DNA from: Daedaleopsis sinensis
Lineage: Eukaryota; Basidiomycota; Agaricomycetes; Polyporales; Polyporaceae
NCBI GenBank assembly: GCA_033807695.1
Contig: CM066306.1
Span: forward strand, 1,550,001-1,614,000
Reading direction: 5' to 3'
DNA length: 64,000 bases
Shown in pieces: positions 1 to 13,729 of this stretch; position 1 is the stretch's first letter; every line of letters begins with the position of its first letter. A model generated the notes under the pieces. The model ran no database searches, had not been told where the DNA came from, and saw nothing but the letters and a program-made list of their open reading frames with translations. The position numbers and the translations under genes are program-made.

Positions 1-270
1 CTAGGAAACACCTCGATATAGTGGGAGGGCCGCATCGCCCCCCATCTTGTATATCATGTATCTATGGCGCCTTCAATGTCACTGGTATAAGTTGAACTGT
101 ATAGGCTCGAATTTACATCCCAGCGCTGAGCAGTCTCCTACCATCCAGGCTTATGTCACACGTTTCAAAATTTGAACTTATAACCTATGTATATCTATGC
201 GGAGTAAGGTACAGCTCATCGTGAAATAGGCGGCCAGTACGAAGCCTCCATGTTTCGAGCACGCAAGTTA
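1..270. other. Intergenic, 3' flank of the protease gene
   Basis: I see no supported gene here. This is the presumed 3' UTR and downstream flank of the minus-strand aspartic protease, whose stop codon is at 271-273. Confidence 0.5.
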
Positions 271-1790
271 CTACTGCTTCAACTGAGCGAAACCGACTGC
301 CTTCTGGTCCAAGGAGAAGACAGTGTAGACGTTCATCATGAAGCTGCAGCAGGAGCGACGATCAGAAATCGCGATATCACGTTGAACGCCCGAAGGAAGG
401 CTCACCTGTCACCAAGCAGCCAGACATCGTCCCCGAGACCGAGGTCGACTCCGGCGACCGCGCCGACACACATGTTCGGATCCCACTCAGTGCGGCTCAG
501 AATGAAGTTATCGGGCAAGACTGTCCACATCCTTCCGCCGCCCCAGCTGAAGCCGAAGTTGGCGGGGACAGCCGCACACGGGAATACGTAAATCCCGTCC
601 TCCAAGTCGTACAGGCGGCTCTCGGGGATGGTCTTGTACAGCGCCTCAACGGCAGCGGGGGGGCCGTAGATGATGGTCGTTCCCGAGTCGACGATCGCCT
701 GTCCGCCGCTCGCGATGACTTGGTCGCCGTTCACGGCCTCCATATTCCCGATCTGCCAGAAGCCCGCGCCGACGACGGGTTGGTACTCGATCGCGCCCTC
801 GTACAGCTTTGGGTTCGTGCCGCCGAGGGAAAGCTCCGACTCCAAAGCGTCAAGCTTGAACGCGAAGACTCCGGCCTTGACCGCCCCCTGCGCCTTAGCG
901 GTGGTGAAGAACGGGCTCTGGTGCAGGTTCGAGAGTTCGGGGAACGCAAGTCCGAACACGCCGTCCAGAACGCCGTCCCCGAAGGAGGACGAGATTACGG
1001 TGGCGGGCGAGAAGTACTGGTTGTGTACGGCGACGCCGGCGACAGTGACGGTGTCGGTGTAGACGGGCCCGTCGACCTTGGAGCCGTCGCCATACTCGAT
1101 GGTAAATTTGCCGGGTTTATGGGTCGCCGTGGAGGAGGAAGCGTCGTACTTCTGCTTTGACTCGCAAGCCCACTGCTTGCATTTGCTCGAGGGTACCCAG
1201 AGATCCGAAGAGCCGGCTAGTGGCCAGGCCCGAGGAAGGTCAGCGACAGGGACAGCAGAGGGCCGGAGAGCGACTAGAGACTCACTGTCAAAGTCAATAA
1301 GGAAAGACTGCTTGTCGCTGCCGATGGTAATATTACCGGCCCAGTACAAGCCGGCGTAGTCAGTGAGCGGCTCTAACTTGCGTTTGTGGTGCGAGTTCGT
1401 GAGGTTCGCGATCGGGGGAATGTGGGCACCCTGAGATGAATCGAAAACGATGAGTTTGTGGACGAGGTGATCCCCAGCAGAAGCTGCCTCGTACTTTGTT
1501 CATAAACTCGGCGCCGACATTGGACTTTAAGTTGATGAGGTTCCTGCGATGCTTGCTAGAGCACGGACATATGGTTGGTCAGGGCGAAGTATAACGAAGT
1601 GAGAAGGCAACACTCACTTGCGATCGTGTACAATCTGCCTAGCGGTCTTAGCGTGGTCCAAGAAACCAGACGAGGTTGATAGACCGATGCGTTTCTCAAG
1701 AACGATAGGAGTTCCGACGTCCCCCAGAAGGGGTGTCGTAGAAACGGTGAGCGCAAGGGTGAGAACAATTAAGTTCGACTTGATGAGCAT
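271..1790 (-). CDS. Secreted pepsin-like aspartic protease (family A1)
   Basis: An extracellular aspartyl endopeptidase of the pepsin/polyporopepsin type. The start at 1790 opens a hydrophobic signal peptide (MLIKSNLIVLTLAL), and a Lys-Arg site near residues 33-34 could be a Kex2-type cleavage point. After a pro-segment exon (NLINLKSNVGAEF) come the exon PPIANLTNSHHKRK and the first lobe, LTDYAGLYWAGNITIGS. The first catalytic motif, FDTGSSDLWVP, exists only after splicing: the intron falls inside the Thr codon of DTG. The second catalytic motif is AIVDSGTTIIYGP, encoded near 680 on this strand. A final intron (344-405) joins WLLGD to SFMMNVYTVFSLDQKAVGFA, the usual A1 C-terminus, and the stop is at 271-273. 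Both active-site motifs are intact, so the enzyme should be active. The family call is firm. The exon edges in the pro-segment are less certain. A TATA-like box lies about 95 bp upstream. Confidence 0.9.
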
Positions 1791-1884
1791 ATTGAAAGGA
1801 GCGAAGGAGAATGCGATAGACGCGGTGGACACAAGGGAGTGTGAGTGCTGGGTTGATGCATACTCACCGTCAAGGGGAGGAAGA

Positions 1885-1891
1885 TTATATA
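1885..1891 (-). promoter_or_regulatory. TATA-like box of the aspartic protease gene
   Basis: The minus-strand sequence TATATAA lies about 95 bp upstream of the protease start at 1790, a suitable distance for a fungal core promoter. The call rests on sequence and position only. Confidence 0.5.
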
Positions 1892-2910
1892 TTCTTCGGG
1901 GCACATCCGATGTCTCCTATGGAAGACCCAACAGAGGCACTTCTGCAGAAGGATTCGCAAGTCGGCAGTGACATCCACGGAAAGTCGAAGGTGCATTCAA
2001 CCTGCATTGGCCCGATTGGCCCGATCCGTCCGAATCGCGCTGCCGGCAAGTCCACCGGCGAATCCAAGGCGAATCCATGCTAAGTAACAGTACACACCGT
2101 CATGAAGCAATGTACATAAATATCAGCCGTACTCGACCGATGGCACGAACATAGCCTGATGCATGACTTGAATTGGTTTCGTGTGTAATCCATCAACGCC
2201 GGGGGATCTTTGGGTGGTACTATCGTTAGCAGAACTGTGTCAGAATGGGCAGGGACCGGACGGTCATGCTTTACGCACCGCGCTGATCGTGCATGCAAGA
2301 AGTCTCGAGTCACGTCCATGATGCCGAGCTGCTGGGCATCCTCGAGGATAACTTGACCTTACGGTATGCGGGAAGATAAGTGAAGCAGTACGAGTTTCTA
2401 CACGCTTCGCGTCCGATGCTGTGGCGAGAGAGCGATAGATCACGATATGCGGCAATGAATGGTGCGAGAGCGTTGGGCATGAATCTAGCACTATATGGAT
2501 TCTTCAGTCTCGAAATAGACCGCTTTCACGTCCGGGACGGCCACTTGGTCGTCGAGGTGCAGGAGAGTATCGGCTGGGAAGAAGGAAGCTCCGCAGGTGG
2601 ATCCAGCGGTCACAGCACGGAAGGGGACTCGGATGAAGCCAAGTTTCCGATATGCGCTTGAGACGCCGGTGATCATACGCGCTATGCCAGGTTCGGCCGC
2701 GGACCTGGGTTTCTCGTGGGCGAGATCCAGAAGATGGCAGGCAGGCCAACCGGCCTCGGCCATGGCTGAATCGTGCGATCCGTATCATACATCCTGTGTA
2801 GGACATGAATATACAATATACCGAAGTCGCCCCTAGTAGCATATCGATCAGCTTGGGAGATACTCTCACGTACATCCAGTAGTCGGAACAAGCGACGCAC
2901 CCACAAACTA
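1892..2910. other. Intergenic; one orphan reading frame
   Basis: This is the region between the protease promoter and the stop of the DUF6533 gene. A minus-strand open frame at 2491-2763 has fairly protein-like composition (it includes MITGVSSAYRKLGFIRVPFR), but I do not recognise it and it has no clear partners. I leave it uncalled; it may be a relic. Confidence 0.4.
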
Positions 2911-4622
2911 TCAAACAGACGCAACCACTCGTTCACTCGACAATTCTGAAAGCGGCATCTCTTCCACATGCACGGTCGAATCATCAGTCTCATCTCGACT
3001 GTCGGCCCTGCTTCTAATATCAGAGTCGTAGCCCGTCTCGATGAGCTCGCCAAGGGAGGAGATGAACGGTGGGAGCGTCTGCGTGTGTGTTTGATGCGGC
3101 TCGAAGCGCACGGTGGTCGAGAATGCGTGCGCCGTGCTGCTCGAGGAGGCGTGCTGGTCAACCTCAACATTGCGCAGGTTCAGAAGGAACCGGCATGCGA
3201 GCACAGAAGTCACTCTGGAAAAGAGGTTCATGATTCGACGGACGAGCGAATGAGTACGAGCGAAACACCACTCACGGGTCTATGAAGACTGAAACCAGAC
3301 TTGAATGACGGAGGAACTGTTGTGCCTAAGAGCGAGTGTGAATAGGAGATGAGCCACGCGCCAACTTGACTATGCGGTCACTTACTCCAACTTCAGTCAG
3401 GATTGTATGCAAGATGTTGAGAAATGCCAGTGGTCTGCGCGACCGAGATGTTAGCGCATAGATCCAGGGCATATTGTAATAAATTCATACACGAAGTAAA
3501 TGATGCCTGCGGATGTGTAAATTATCAGGTATTTGACGGTGTAAGCGTGGTTACCAACTGACCGCTCTGTAGCATCGTTCTGGATAGCGAAGGCCTGTTG
3601 GTCAACCCATGCACGCGTTTTGCAACATAGGATGTCTTCGTCCACGTGATGACGATAACCAAAAGATCTGACACTGATAGCAGCCCTCGTGAGATGCCGG
3701 TGACTAGAATATCTCTCTCAGATGAAATTTTGCAACACCACACGCGGCAACTCACAACTACCAGCACGAGCAAACGTGTAAGTGAACCACTCTAGAACAT
3801 GTCTCGAGAAAGACTCACATCACGCCCATTTCATGAGTCGCATTGTCTACAATGACGCAGCCGAAATCGGGGCCCACGTAGATCGGCTTCTGCCAGCCGT
3901 AATGCACCTTAATCTCTCAGGTCAGCTGTAGAAGTGTAGACGGTCGACGATGTTGACTCACCGAGTTGGCATACAAGGGGCCTAGTCCGAAGAATAGAAC
4001 AATGGCAGCAAGAAGCTTGTTCTGTCCGGTGAGGGCATATACGCGCAAGGCAGAGAATACTGTGCAATAGTCAGTGTTTATGCGGTGGTACTACTGATCT
4101 AAGTTGAATCAGCTACTCACCAGCGGGGAATACGTAGATCAGTAACTGTAAGACGAGGATGGTATACATGTATGCCTCGCAACTGTCGAGTTATTGCATG
4201 AGAAACCGGATGATTGTTCGTAGACAGCAGGCGAGAAACATACCGAACGCCTTGCATGTTGACCGTAGGGTATCCCATGATCCAGAATATGATCAGAGGG
4301 TATCGGATGCAAAAGTAGAGGATCGACGCTGCAGACGCGCGCTGCCTCCAGAAGAGGTTGAATTCATCGTCGAGGTTGAGGAGCCAGTCGTAGCTCATGT
4401 ACGCTGCAGAACGTTGATGAGCAGGCAGTCGGACTCAGATACGAAGATGAGATGTATGACACACCGAGAGAAGCATAGCTGCAGCATAGCGACACGAACC
4501 TGTTCGAGAGCACAGTGTGAGTATAGTAGAGCAAAGTGGTGGCGAAGGAACGGGATGTACAGGGACTCCTGCTCTGCGATAAGCTCCGCCCACTCCGAGT
4601 CGGACGATGACGACGTCGACAT
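2911..4622 (-). CDS. DUF6533-type multi-pass membrane protein
   Basis: An Agaricomycete-specific membrane protein of unknown function with the DUF6533 N-terminal signature. The protein starts near 4622 (MSTSSSSDSEWAELIAEQES). The next exon carries the hallmark YDWLLNLDDEFNLFWRQR followed by hydrophobic segments (ILYFCIRYPLIIFWIMGYP). Further small exons encode hydrophobic stretches, including the family motif VFSALRVYALTGQN near 4050, then SDLLVIVITWTKTSY near 3690. The last exon, 2911-3230, gives a helix (VTSVLACRFLLNLRNVE) and a polar Ser/Glu-rich cytosolic tail. The gene has about eight exons. The junction between the first exon and the DUF6533 hallmark is ambiguous: a donor at ACT/GTGCTC would keep frame but is not a strong site. 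These proteins are expanded in Agaricomycetes, often described as receptor-like, without a proven role. The family call is good; the exact model is moderate. Confidence 0.75.
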
Positions 4623-5741
4623 TGTGGGCACCGGCAGGATATCTAATAAAGCAGAAACTCGGCCCAAATGCTAGAATGAGCGTGGTGGAGGAGCCTGGAG
4701 AACCAGGACAAGAACAATGTCCGAGTCGTATGCACTCGTGTTTATAATGCGGGGATCGCCGCCGTTATCCACTGTGCACTGACTGCACATGCCCCGCCTT
4801 GGCGAGTCTGGACAAATACTTCACCTGGCAGGCGCAGTCCGGCGCAAGGGCGGCGGTGAAACATCCTGGATATGGGTTGCAAGCGACTGTGTTGGTGAGA
4901 GGATGATCAACCATTCCAATTGAGGATTTGCGCTTACTCCGGTGCTAATCCTACATAGCATTGCCGGAAGCCTCACCGCCTGCAGCGTTAGCGTTACGTA
5001 TTTACAATGATACTGTACATGGCAGGATTTTGCCTTCGGATCCTGTGCAGGGGTCAATGGACGTAACAGTACTTATTCAGCGGCATCACACGAGCAGCAC
5101 GCTCGAGGGCAATCGAGGGCCCGCTCTTTGGGAGGCCTTCAACCGGGGCGGCGTTGCATGTGTGCGCTGCCGGACCTCTGCCAACTTGGCCAGCTACCAG
5201 CCGCGTTTTTCACGTAAAAGGATGACTAGCATCTACAAAAACTTAAAAGCGGTGAACAGAGTTTTCGCCATCGGACAACCTCAAATAAATTCACACCTGT
5301 GTTAGATCTTGGAGGCAAGGTCGCTGTACATCGATCATCGTGGTAGCGGATTGACGTTCATAACGACGACGGACGTGGAATCCTCGTCGACGTCAGTGAG
5401 CGCCTAGCTGTAAGCTTAAGCGCTGGGTAGTATGCAAGCCTGAGTGCAAGATTGCGAGTCAGATCGCAACAAAGTCCTCTCGAGGATACTGTCAACGTAT
5501 TTCACAGTACTGGTGTAGACAGTGGCAGACATGATAGAAGTAAGAAAGGAAGTGCATAAATTAGGGTTGTGCGGCCCGTATGTTATGTACATGCAAATGT
5601 GAGTGATCTATATGAATTGCTACAAGCCTTGCCCAGAGACATACTTAATCCAAAATGGCATCTATGCCGACGAGTATACACAAGCGGGGATGCCCTATAT
5701 GCGCATCCCGCGCCGCAGAGCACCAGTCCAGTCGAGCGCGC
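4623..5741. other. Intergenic region
   Basis: About 1.1 kb between the DUF6533 start and the MET3 stop. Only short incoherent frames are present, and I see no gene or repeat. It should contain the DUF6533 promoter and the MET3 3' UTR. Confidence 0.5.
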
Positions 5742-9032
<3,291 letters not shown>

Positions 9033-9180
9033 CCCCAGCATTGGCACAGTTCGCGTGGCTTGAACGTTGAACCCGTACTGCATCTCATGAAATCACGGAT
9101 CGATACAACGAGATGGTACCAGCGCTGTGATCATACTCGATATCCGCTTCCCAATGAGCTGAACGTTAGTCGTTGAACTT
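9033..9180 (+). repeat. Upstream part of the F-box module duplication (copy A)
   Basis: Bases 9033-9062 match 32605-32634 almost perfectly, and 9081-9180 match 33251-33361 with scattered differences. The two blocks are 18 bp apart here but about 616 bp apart in the second copy. This extends the duplication well upstream of the F-box genes and shows a large insertion (or deletion) between the copies. Confidence 0.75.
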
Positions 9181-9392
9181 ACTAAAGCACTCACAAGCTC
9201 GAGCTCACGTGGATATATGCATCTGTGCTTCTAACGCTCGTGTCCTAGGGTCAGTACTAGTACTACCGTGCGATATCATGATCTCTCGGTCATCCCACAC
9301 ACTCATACGCCGACTTTGCAGTGAGATTCGCGTACGCTTCCCCCGAATCTCTTATACGAACCCGGCCTCAAGTCAGTCGCAAACTCTGATCT

Positions 9393-10966
9393 ATGGAGTC
9401 CGTAGAATTCAACCAGAGGGTCATTCATATCGCCCATACAAAGAGTTCGTCTACCGTGGTGAGTACTTATTCTCCATCTGTCGTCTGGCGGAACGTTGAT
9501 CTTGAATGCATGAGATGGCTCTCTACATCCCTGGAGAACTCACTGACAAGATCATAGGCTTTGTTGAACACGAAGACACCTTGCGAGCATGCGCTCTGGT
9601 CTCCCGCAACTGGCTCCCAGCGAGCAGACACATGCTCTTCCGAAATATCAGAGCCTGAGCTTTCTCAGACGAGGCGTATCGTGGATTGGTTCGCAATGTG
9701 CTACGGTCAGCTCGCATGCAACAGTGCCTGGGCTCTACTGTCACTCTGCACATCCGTGATAGCGACGACAAGCCGCACCCAGGGTACCGCGGTATTCATA
9801 CACAGACTGGTATCGATCCCTCAAAACCACGTCCACCTGATTCGCATTCTCGTTCTTTCCTATGCGATTTCGCAGGCAACCTACCCAACCTCGAGGAGCT
9901 GATCCTGTTCGGTTGTCGATGGGATACTCATCTTCCCTTGCCGTCTGAGCCTCTTCTGGCTTCACGATTCCCGTCAATCACATACTTGGACGTGGCCCAT
10001 TGTAGCTTGCCGTCCTTCAAATTCCTCCGTCGGGCACTCGCTTCTTTTCCACGACTGAGGTCCCTGAGCATGAACTCTGTCACGTATCCTCCCGATACTT
10101 CCTCCATTATGCATCTCCCCACAGGGTCCCAGATGCTTCCGAAGTTGGACACGCTTCGTCTCTCAGCCTTGTTCCCGCGAAATTGCGACTACGGCGAGCT
10201 TGTGACATGGCTGTCTCAGACACGCTCTCTATCATCCTTGCGTATACTGTCCTACGTTGCAATGTTAGAAAACAACCATGTTCAATTCCTGCAACAAGTC
10301 GCTTCAAATATCACCAACCTCAGTGTAGACATCCAAGTCATGGACTCGGAAGAGATGTTCCGTATGTTTGGTCCACCTTTTATCAACCTGATACACACGC
10401 TCATTTCACGGGATATTGCATTCACCAGCAAGGTTTCCTATGACACACTTCACAAACTTGGGATCCCTCCATTTATCCGTGTCACCGACGACACTCGACT
10501 TGCGCAGACCTATGCTTTCTCCTCCGGGAAGTCAGATCGCGCCACCTTGAGATCCTGCGCCTAAGCGAGTTGCATACCGTCGACTTCAACGACAAGATAT
10601 TATCAGGGCACATTAATCCCAGGCCAATTACCCTTTACCCATGCATCGACGTGGATGACTCGAAGGAATTAGACACCGTGCTTGAGGACGAGCACTTCTT
10701 CAAGAACCTTACCCATGTGGACCTCTTTGTCCATGCGACGCCTACGCAGATCGAGCCAGTACAAAAAGAGGAGCTGATTGCAAGCATCCACGCGCGGTTG
10801 TCCCGGCTGGCTGCCCGGGGCATATTATCGCTCAGGATATCTGTATGGCCATTCTACAGTGAGTTCACGCTATTCAACAAACAGGTACTAGACAATGTTC
10901 TGTCCTCGAGGCTGACTGTGCTCCCACGTAGAGGAGTCAAAGACCTCGGAGGCTCCGATTTCCTGA
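9393..10966 (+). pseudogene. F-box/LRR-like gene, copy 1, disrupted
   Basis: A paralogue of the genes at 33973 and 36142. It keeps the same structure: a short first exon from the ATG at 9393, a GTGAGT intron, then the F-box exon (MALYIPGELTDKIIGFVEHE) and a leucine-rich body. Compared with copy 2 it carries a 6-bp insertion that creates an in-frame TGA at 9656-9658, about 45 residues into the F-box exon. A second lesion, a frameshift, lies near 10480-10520. The conserved internal intron (donor GTATGT near 10361, acceptor CAG) and the last intron (GTGAGT...CACGTAG) are still present, and the ancestral stop is recognisable at 10964-10966. F-box proteins normally recruit substrates to SCF ubiquitin ligases, but this copy should not make a full protein. 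Retained splice sites and high similarity suggest recent inactivation. Confidence 0.8.
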
Positions 10967-11233
10967 AATAGCAGAACGGGCCCTGCTTTGATTCGCAATG
11001 TTCGTCCGGCGAGTCGTCTTCCCATCTCGTCGATGAGAATACTCTGCTGATCCTGCATAGAATCATAGGCGGCGACGCGCCGGCGGCGGTCTCATGGAAT
11101 TGCGAGTGCGTGATATCACACACTCCCTGCTCCCGGGCCACTGTTCATATATCATGCATACCATTGCTCCCAACCTGCTGCTTCCAGTATTCCTTGCTTT
11201 AATCCATTTTGCATGATTTATGTCAAACGTTGA

Positions 11234-11268
11234 CACAAGCCCACGCTTGCGCCCGCCGGACGACACGC
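11234..11268 (-). repeat. 35-bp fragment of the MAM3-like coding sequence
   Basis: This segment matches 38770-38804 (inside the MAM3-like gene) at 34 of 35 positions, in the same orientation. It encodes the same peptide, VSSGGRKRGLV. It abuts the sequence that matches the 3' flank of F-box copy 3, with the break just after CAAACGTTGA. It marks a rearrangement junction and is not a functional gene. Confidence 0.8.
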
Positions 11269-11308
11269 CATAGATGTGTAGTAGGGTCACTACTATACTA
11301 GCTACAGC

Positions 11309-11470
11309 TGCAGTGCCAACTCACAAGCTCACGTGGATATGCATCTGTACGCTTGTGTCCTTGAACCTTCACGCCGCACGGTGTCCATGTCAGGAGTCCC
11401 GTGTCGTAATTTTGTCTCTCGGTTATCCCCTGAGCTCGTTCACACGCAGATCTTGCAGCGACTAGAGCAG
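11309..11470 (+). repeat. Truncated relic of another F-box module 5' flank
   Basis: From ACTCACAAGCTCACGTGGAT onward this resembles the sequence upstream of F-box copies 1 and 2 (about 9193 and 33783) with more divergence, then fades near 11470. No F-box coding exon follows. It looks like the remains of a fourth module that once lay directly downstream of copy 1. Confidence 0.6.
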
Positions 11471-11847
11471 ACGATGAAGGACCTATTGAAGTGAGGGATG
11501 GACGATCCTAAGTCCCGCTCCACCTGGCCTGGTTGGCAAGGCCACTGAGCGCTTCGCAAATCAGTCAGTTCCGACTCTTATTATAATCTCTGCTCGCCGG
11601 CATGCACTGACTAACCCTCCAGGCCTCCAGACCTCATGTATGCGCCTCGTTCAGTTGACTTGCAGTGATGTTGAGGATTCGAGATGTTGTCTTGTCCACA
11701 GCTTTCGGCGCGGAGGACTCGACTTGGACTCGACTCCCACGAGCGGGGCCGTTTCGACTGCCACGTATCATCTTCTTCTTCAAGTTGGACGTAGTGCCCA
11801 CCTCCTTGTCCTTCATCCAAGTGTGAACGTTGCATCGGATTCTCGCC

Positions 11848-13126
11848 ATGGCCACTACCATCGCCAGCAGTGGTGAACGGAACGACGAGTGCACTCCGCT
11901 CTTGCTCGCGGAAAAGGGACTCGGAGGACTAGGGTCGTCGGCATTGTATACGTACGACGTCGTCGACGTGTACAACATCCCGGATTTGAACTTCCAAGGC
12001 GAAATTCACGTCGAGCCGTTGCGTTACGGTCGGTGTGCTTCCAGGTTCACTACTGTCCACACGCGCAGCTTACCCGCAGTCACCTGGTCCTACTAGCTGA
12101 GGTTCCGCGAGCGGTCGACATGGGATCCCAAGCGATGGCCAACGACTCTCTCCAACGCTATCTCAATGTGGGTTTCTACGGGTTGTACCGACATCGTCCA
12201 CACTAGGACAGTCTGATATCGCTGACGACGCTCGACCAACAGGGTGCCCTCACCAGCCGCACCAGCCGCCGCCTGCACAGCGTGATCGAAAAGCTCGCGA
12301 ACGGGTCGTACTTTTGGGGCTCTGTGCGCCACCGCAGGGCCCTCACTGTCGACCACGGGGACGCCGTGCTCACCTAGTGCGTCCGTGCTCTCCTTGACCC
12401 GCCGCCACTCACCTCGGAGCCGCATGCGCGCAACGCTCCGCCGGCAGCACGGGGCCTGGACAGAAGAACATCGGCCCGTCCATTTCCTGGGTCGTCTCGC
12501 TCCTGAAGAAGCTCGAGCCGGCGGAGTACACAAAGGTGCGTCCTCGCACCCGCACCCGTGCCAGTGTGTTGCGCACACCTCACCGAACTCAACTCTCAAA
12601 TGCACCCTCCGGGCGCCACTCGCAGAGGAGCACGGAGGTGGGCGACGCGATCCGCGCGATGTACAAGGCCGTGTTCGGCGGCTCCCCCGAGGGCTTGTTC
12701 GAAATCACCACGCTGGCCACTGCCCCGGAGAAGCAGGGGCGCGGGTACGGCTCCGCCCTTGTGGCCGCAGTGCACGACAAGGTGAATCGTCCTCTCCCCT
12801 TGTACATGCCGCTGAGAAACTTGAGCGCGCGTGCTGATGCGTACTGGCGATACAGGCTGACGCGCGGGGCGCTGCGATCTTCCTTTTGACGTCGGACGCG
12901 AAGGGCTTCTACGAGGTGGTCGGGTACAAGGTGGCAGCGGAGACCGTTGTAGGGCTCGATAACCCAAAGTGGACGGGTGGCCCCGTTGCTCTTCGTGTGG
13001 TGAGTGCCTTGAGATATCTACTAGGAGTCGTCCTTTGCGCGTATTCAGTCGGGTTTTCAGATGCTAAGAGAATCACCATTGGTGAATAGGGGATACACTG
13101 AGAAGAAGGTGGCAGGACTGTACTGA
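11848..13126 (+). CDS. GNAT-family N-acetyltransferase
   Basis: A predicted acetyl-CoA-dependent N-acetyltransferase of the GNAT fold; the substrate is unknown. The start at 11848 gives MATTIASSGERNDECTPLLL. Middle exons carry LRFRERSTWDPKRWPTTL, VIEKLANGSYFWGSVRHRRA and ISWVVSLLKKLEPAEYTK. The diagnostic acetyl-CoA loop is in the exon near 12620-12781: FEITTLATAPEKQGRGYGSA, with the Q/R-x-x-G-x-G/A pattern QGRGYGSA. Then come an intron and the last core strand, AAIFLLTSDAKGFYEVVGYK. I place the final acceptor at the pyrimidine-rich TTTTCAG near 13060, giving a stop at 13124-13126; an earlier stop is possible. The fold assignment is good because of the motif, but the middle exon edges near 12020-12100 and 12370-12440 are uncertain. 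Confidence 0.72.
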
Positions 13127-13729
13127 TCGGTGGAAGAGCGGCACCATAAAGCAAGCAGCGTGGGTACAGAACCTGCCCATTCTCTACGAGCCTCGAAGTT
13201 GACACCGATCTTGAGTACTGCGGAAGCAGATTGTGAAGCACTGCCGTAATGCAGGACATTCGCATTGATACTTCAAACTGCATTGACGAGGGAGCATGAG
13301 TTTCCTAGGATATAGAAGGTGCTGCGAACGCGAACAGACTAGCTAGACCAACGTCTTCCGTCGTTCAGTCTGAAGGTAGAGTGTACTAGTGACATAGCGA
13401 GTCGAAGTTATTGCCAGGCTGAAGTAGAGAGAGCATCCGATTGCCCAAACCAAACATCTCTCACGAGTGCCGCCGCGTGAAATTTATCGTCTCACACTGA
13501 AGCCAGTATCCCTCCTTCTTTCGTCGTATGGGCCATAGCCAGTGTCGCTAACCACAGCCTGTAATATCGCGCATGTATCGCGCCGCCGACGTCATTCAAC
13601 TAGTCAACATCAAATCTGCTGTTCCATCATTGCGGTCGTGTGCTGCTCGTGAGAGTTGATGTAAGGATACAAACGATTTTACAACATTCTACTCAAAACC
13701 AAGTGTCCGTTCACCATGACCCAGTCACT
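13127..13729. other. Intergenic region between convergent genes
   Basis: About 600 bp separating the 3' ends of the GNAT and sedolisin genes. I see no coherent frame or repeat. Confidence 0.5.

Noticed and set aside
9640..9700. An intron that would skip the TGA in F-box copy 1
   Set aside because: No suitable donor and acceptor flank the stop. Copies 2 and 3 are continuous there, so a 6-bp insertion is the simpler reading.
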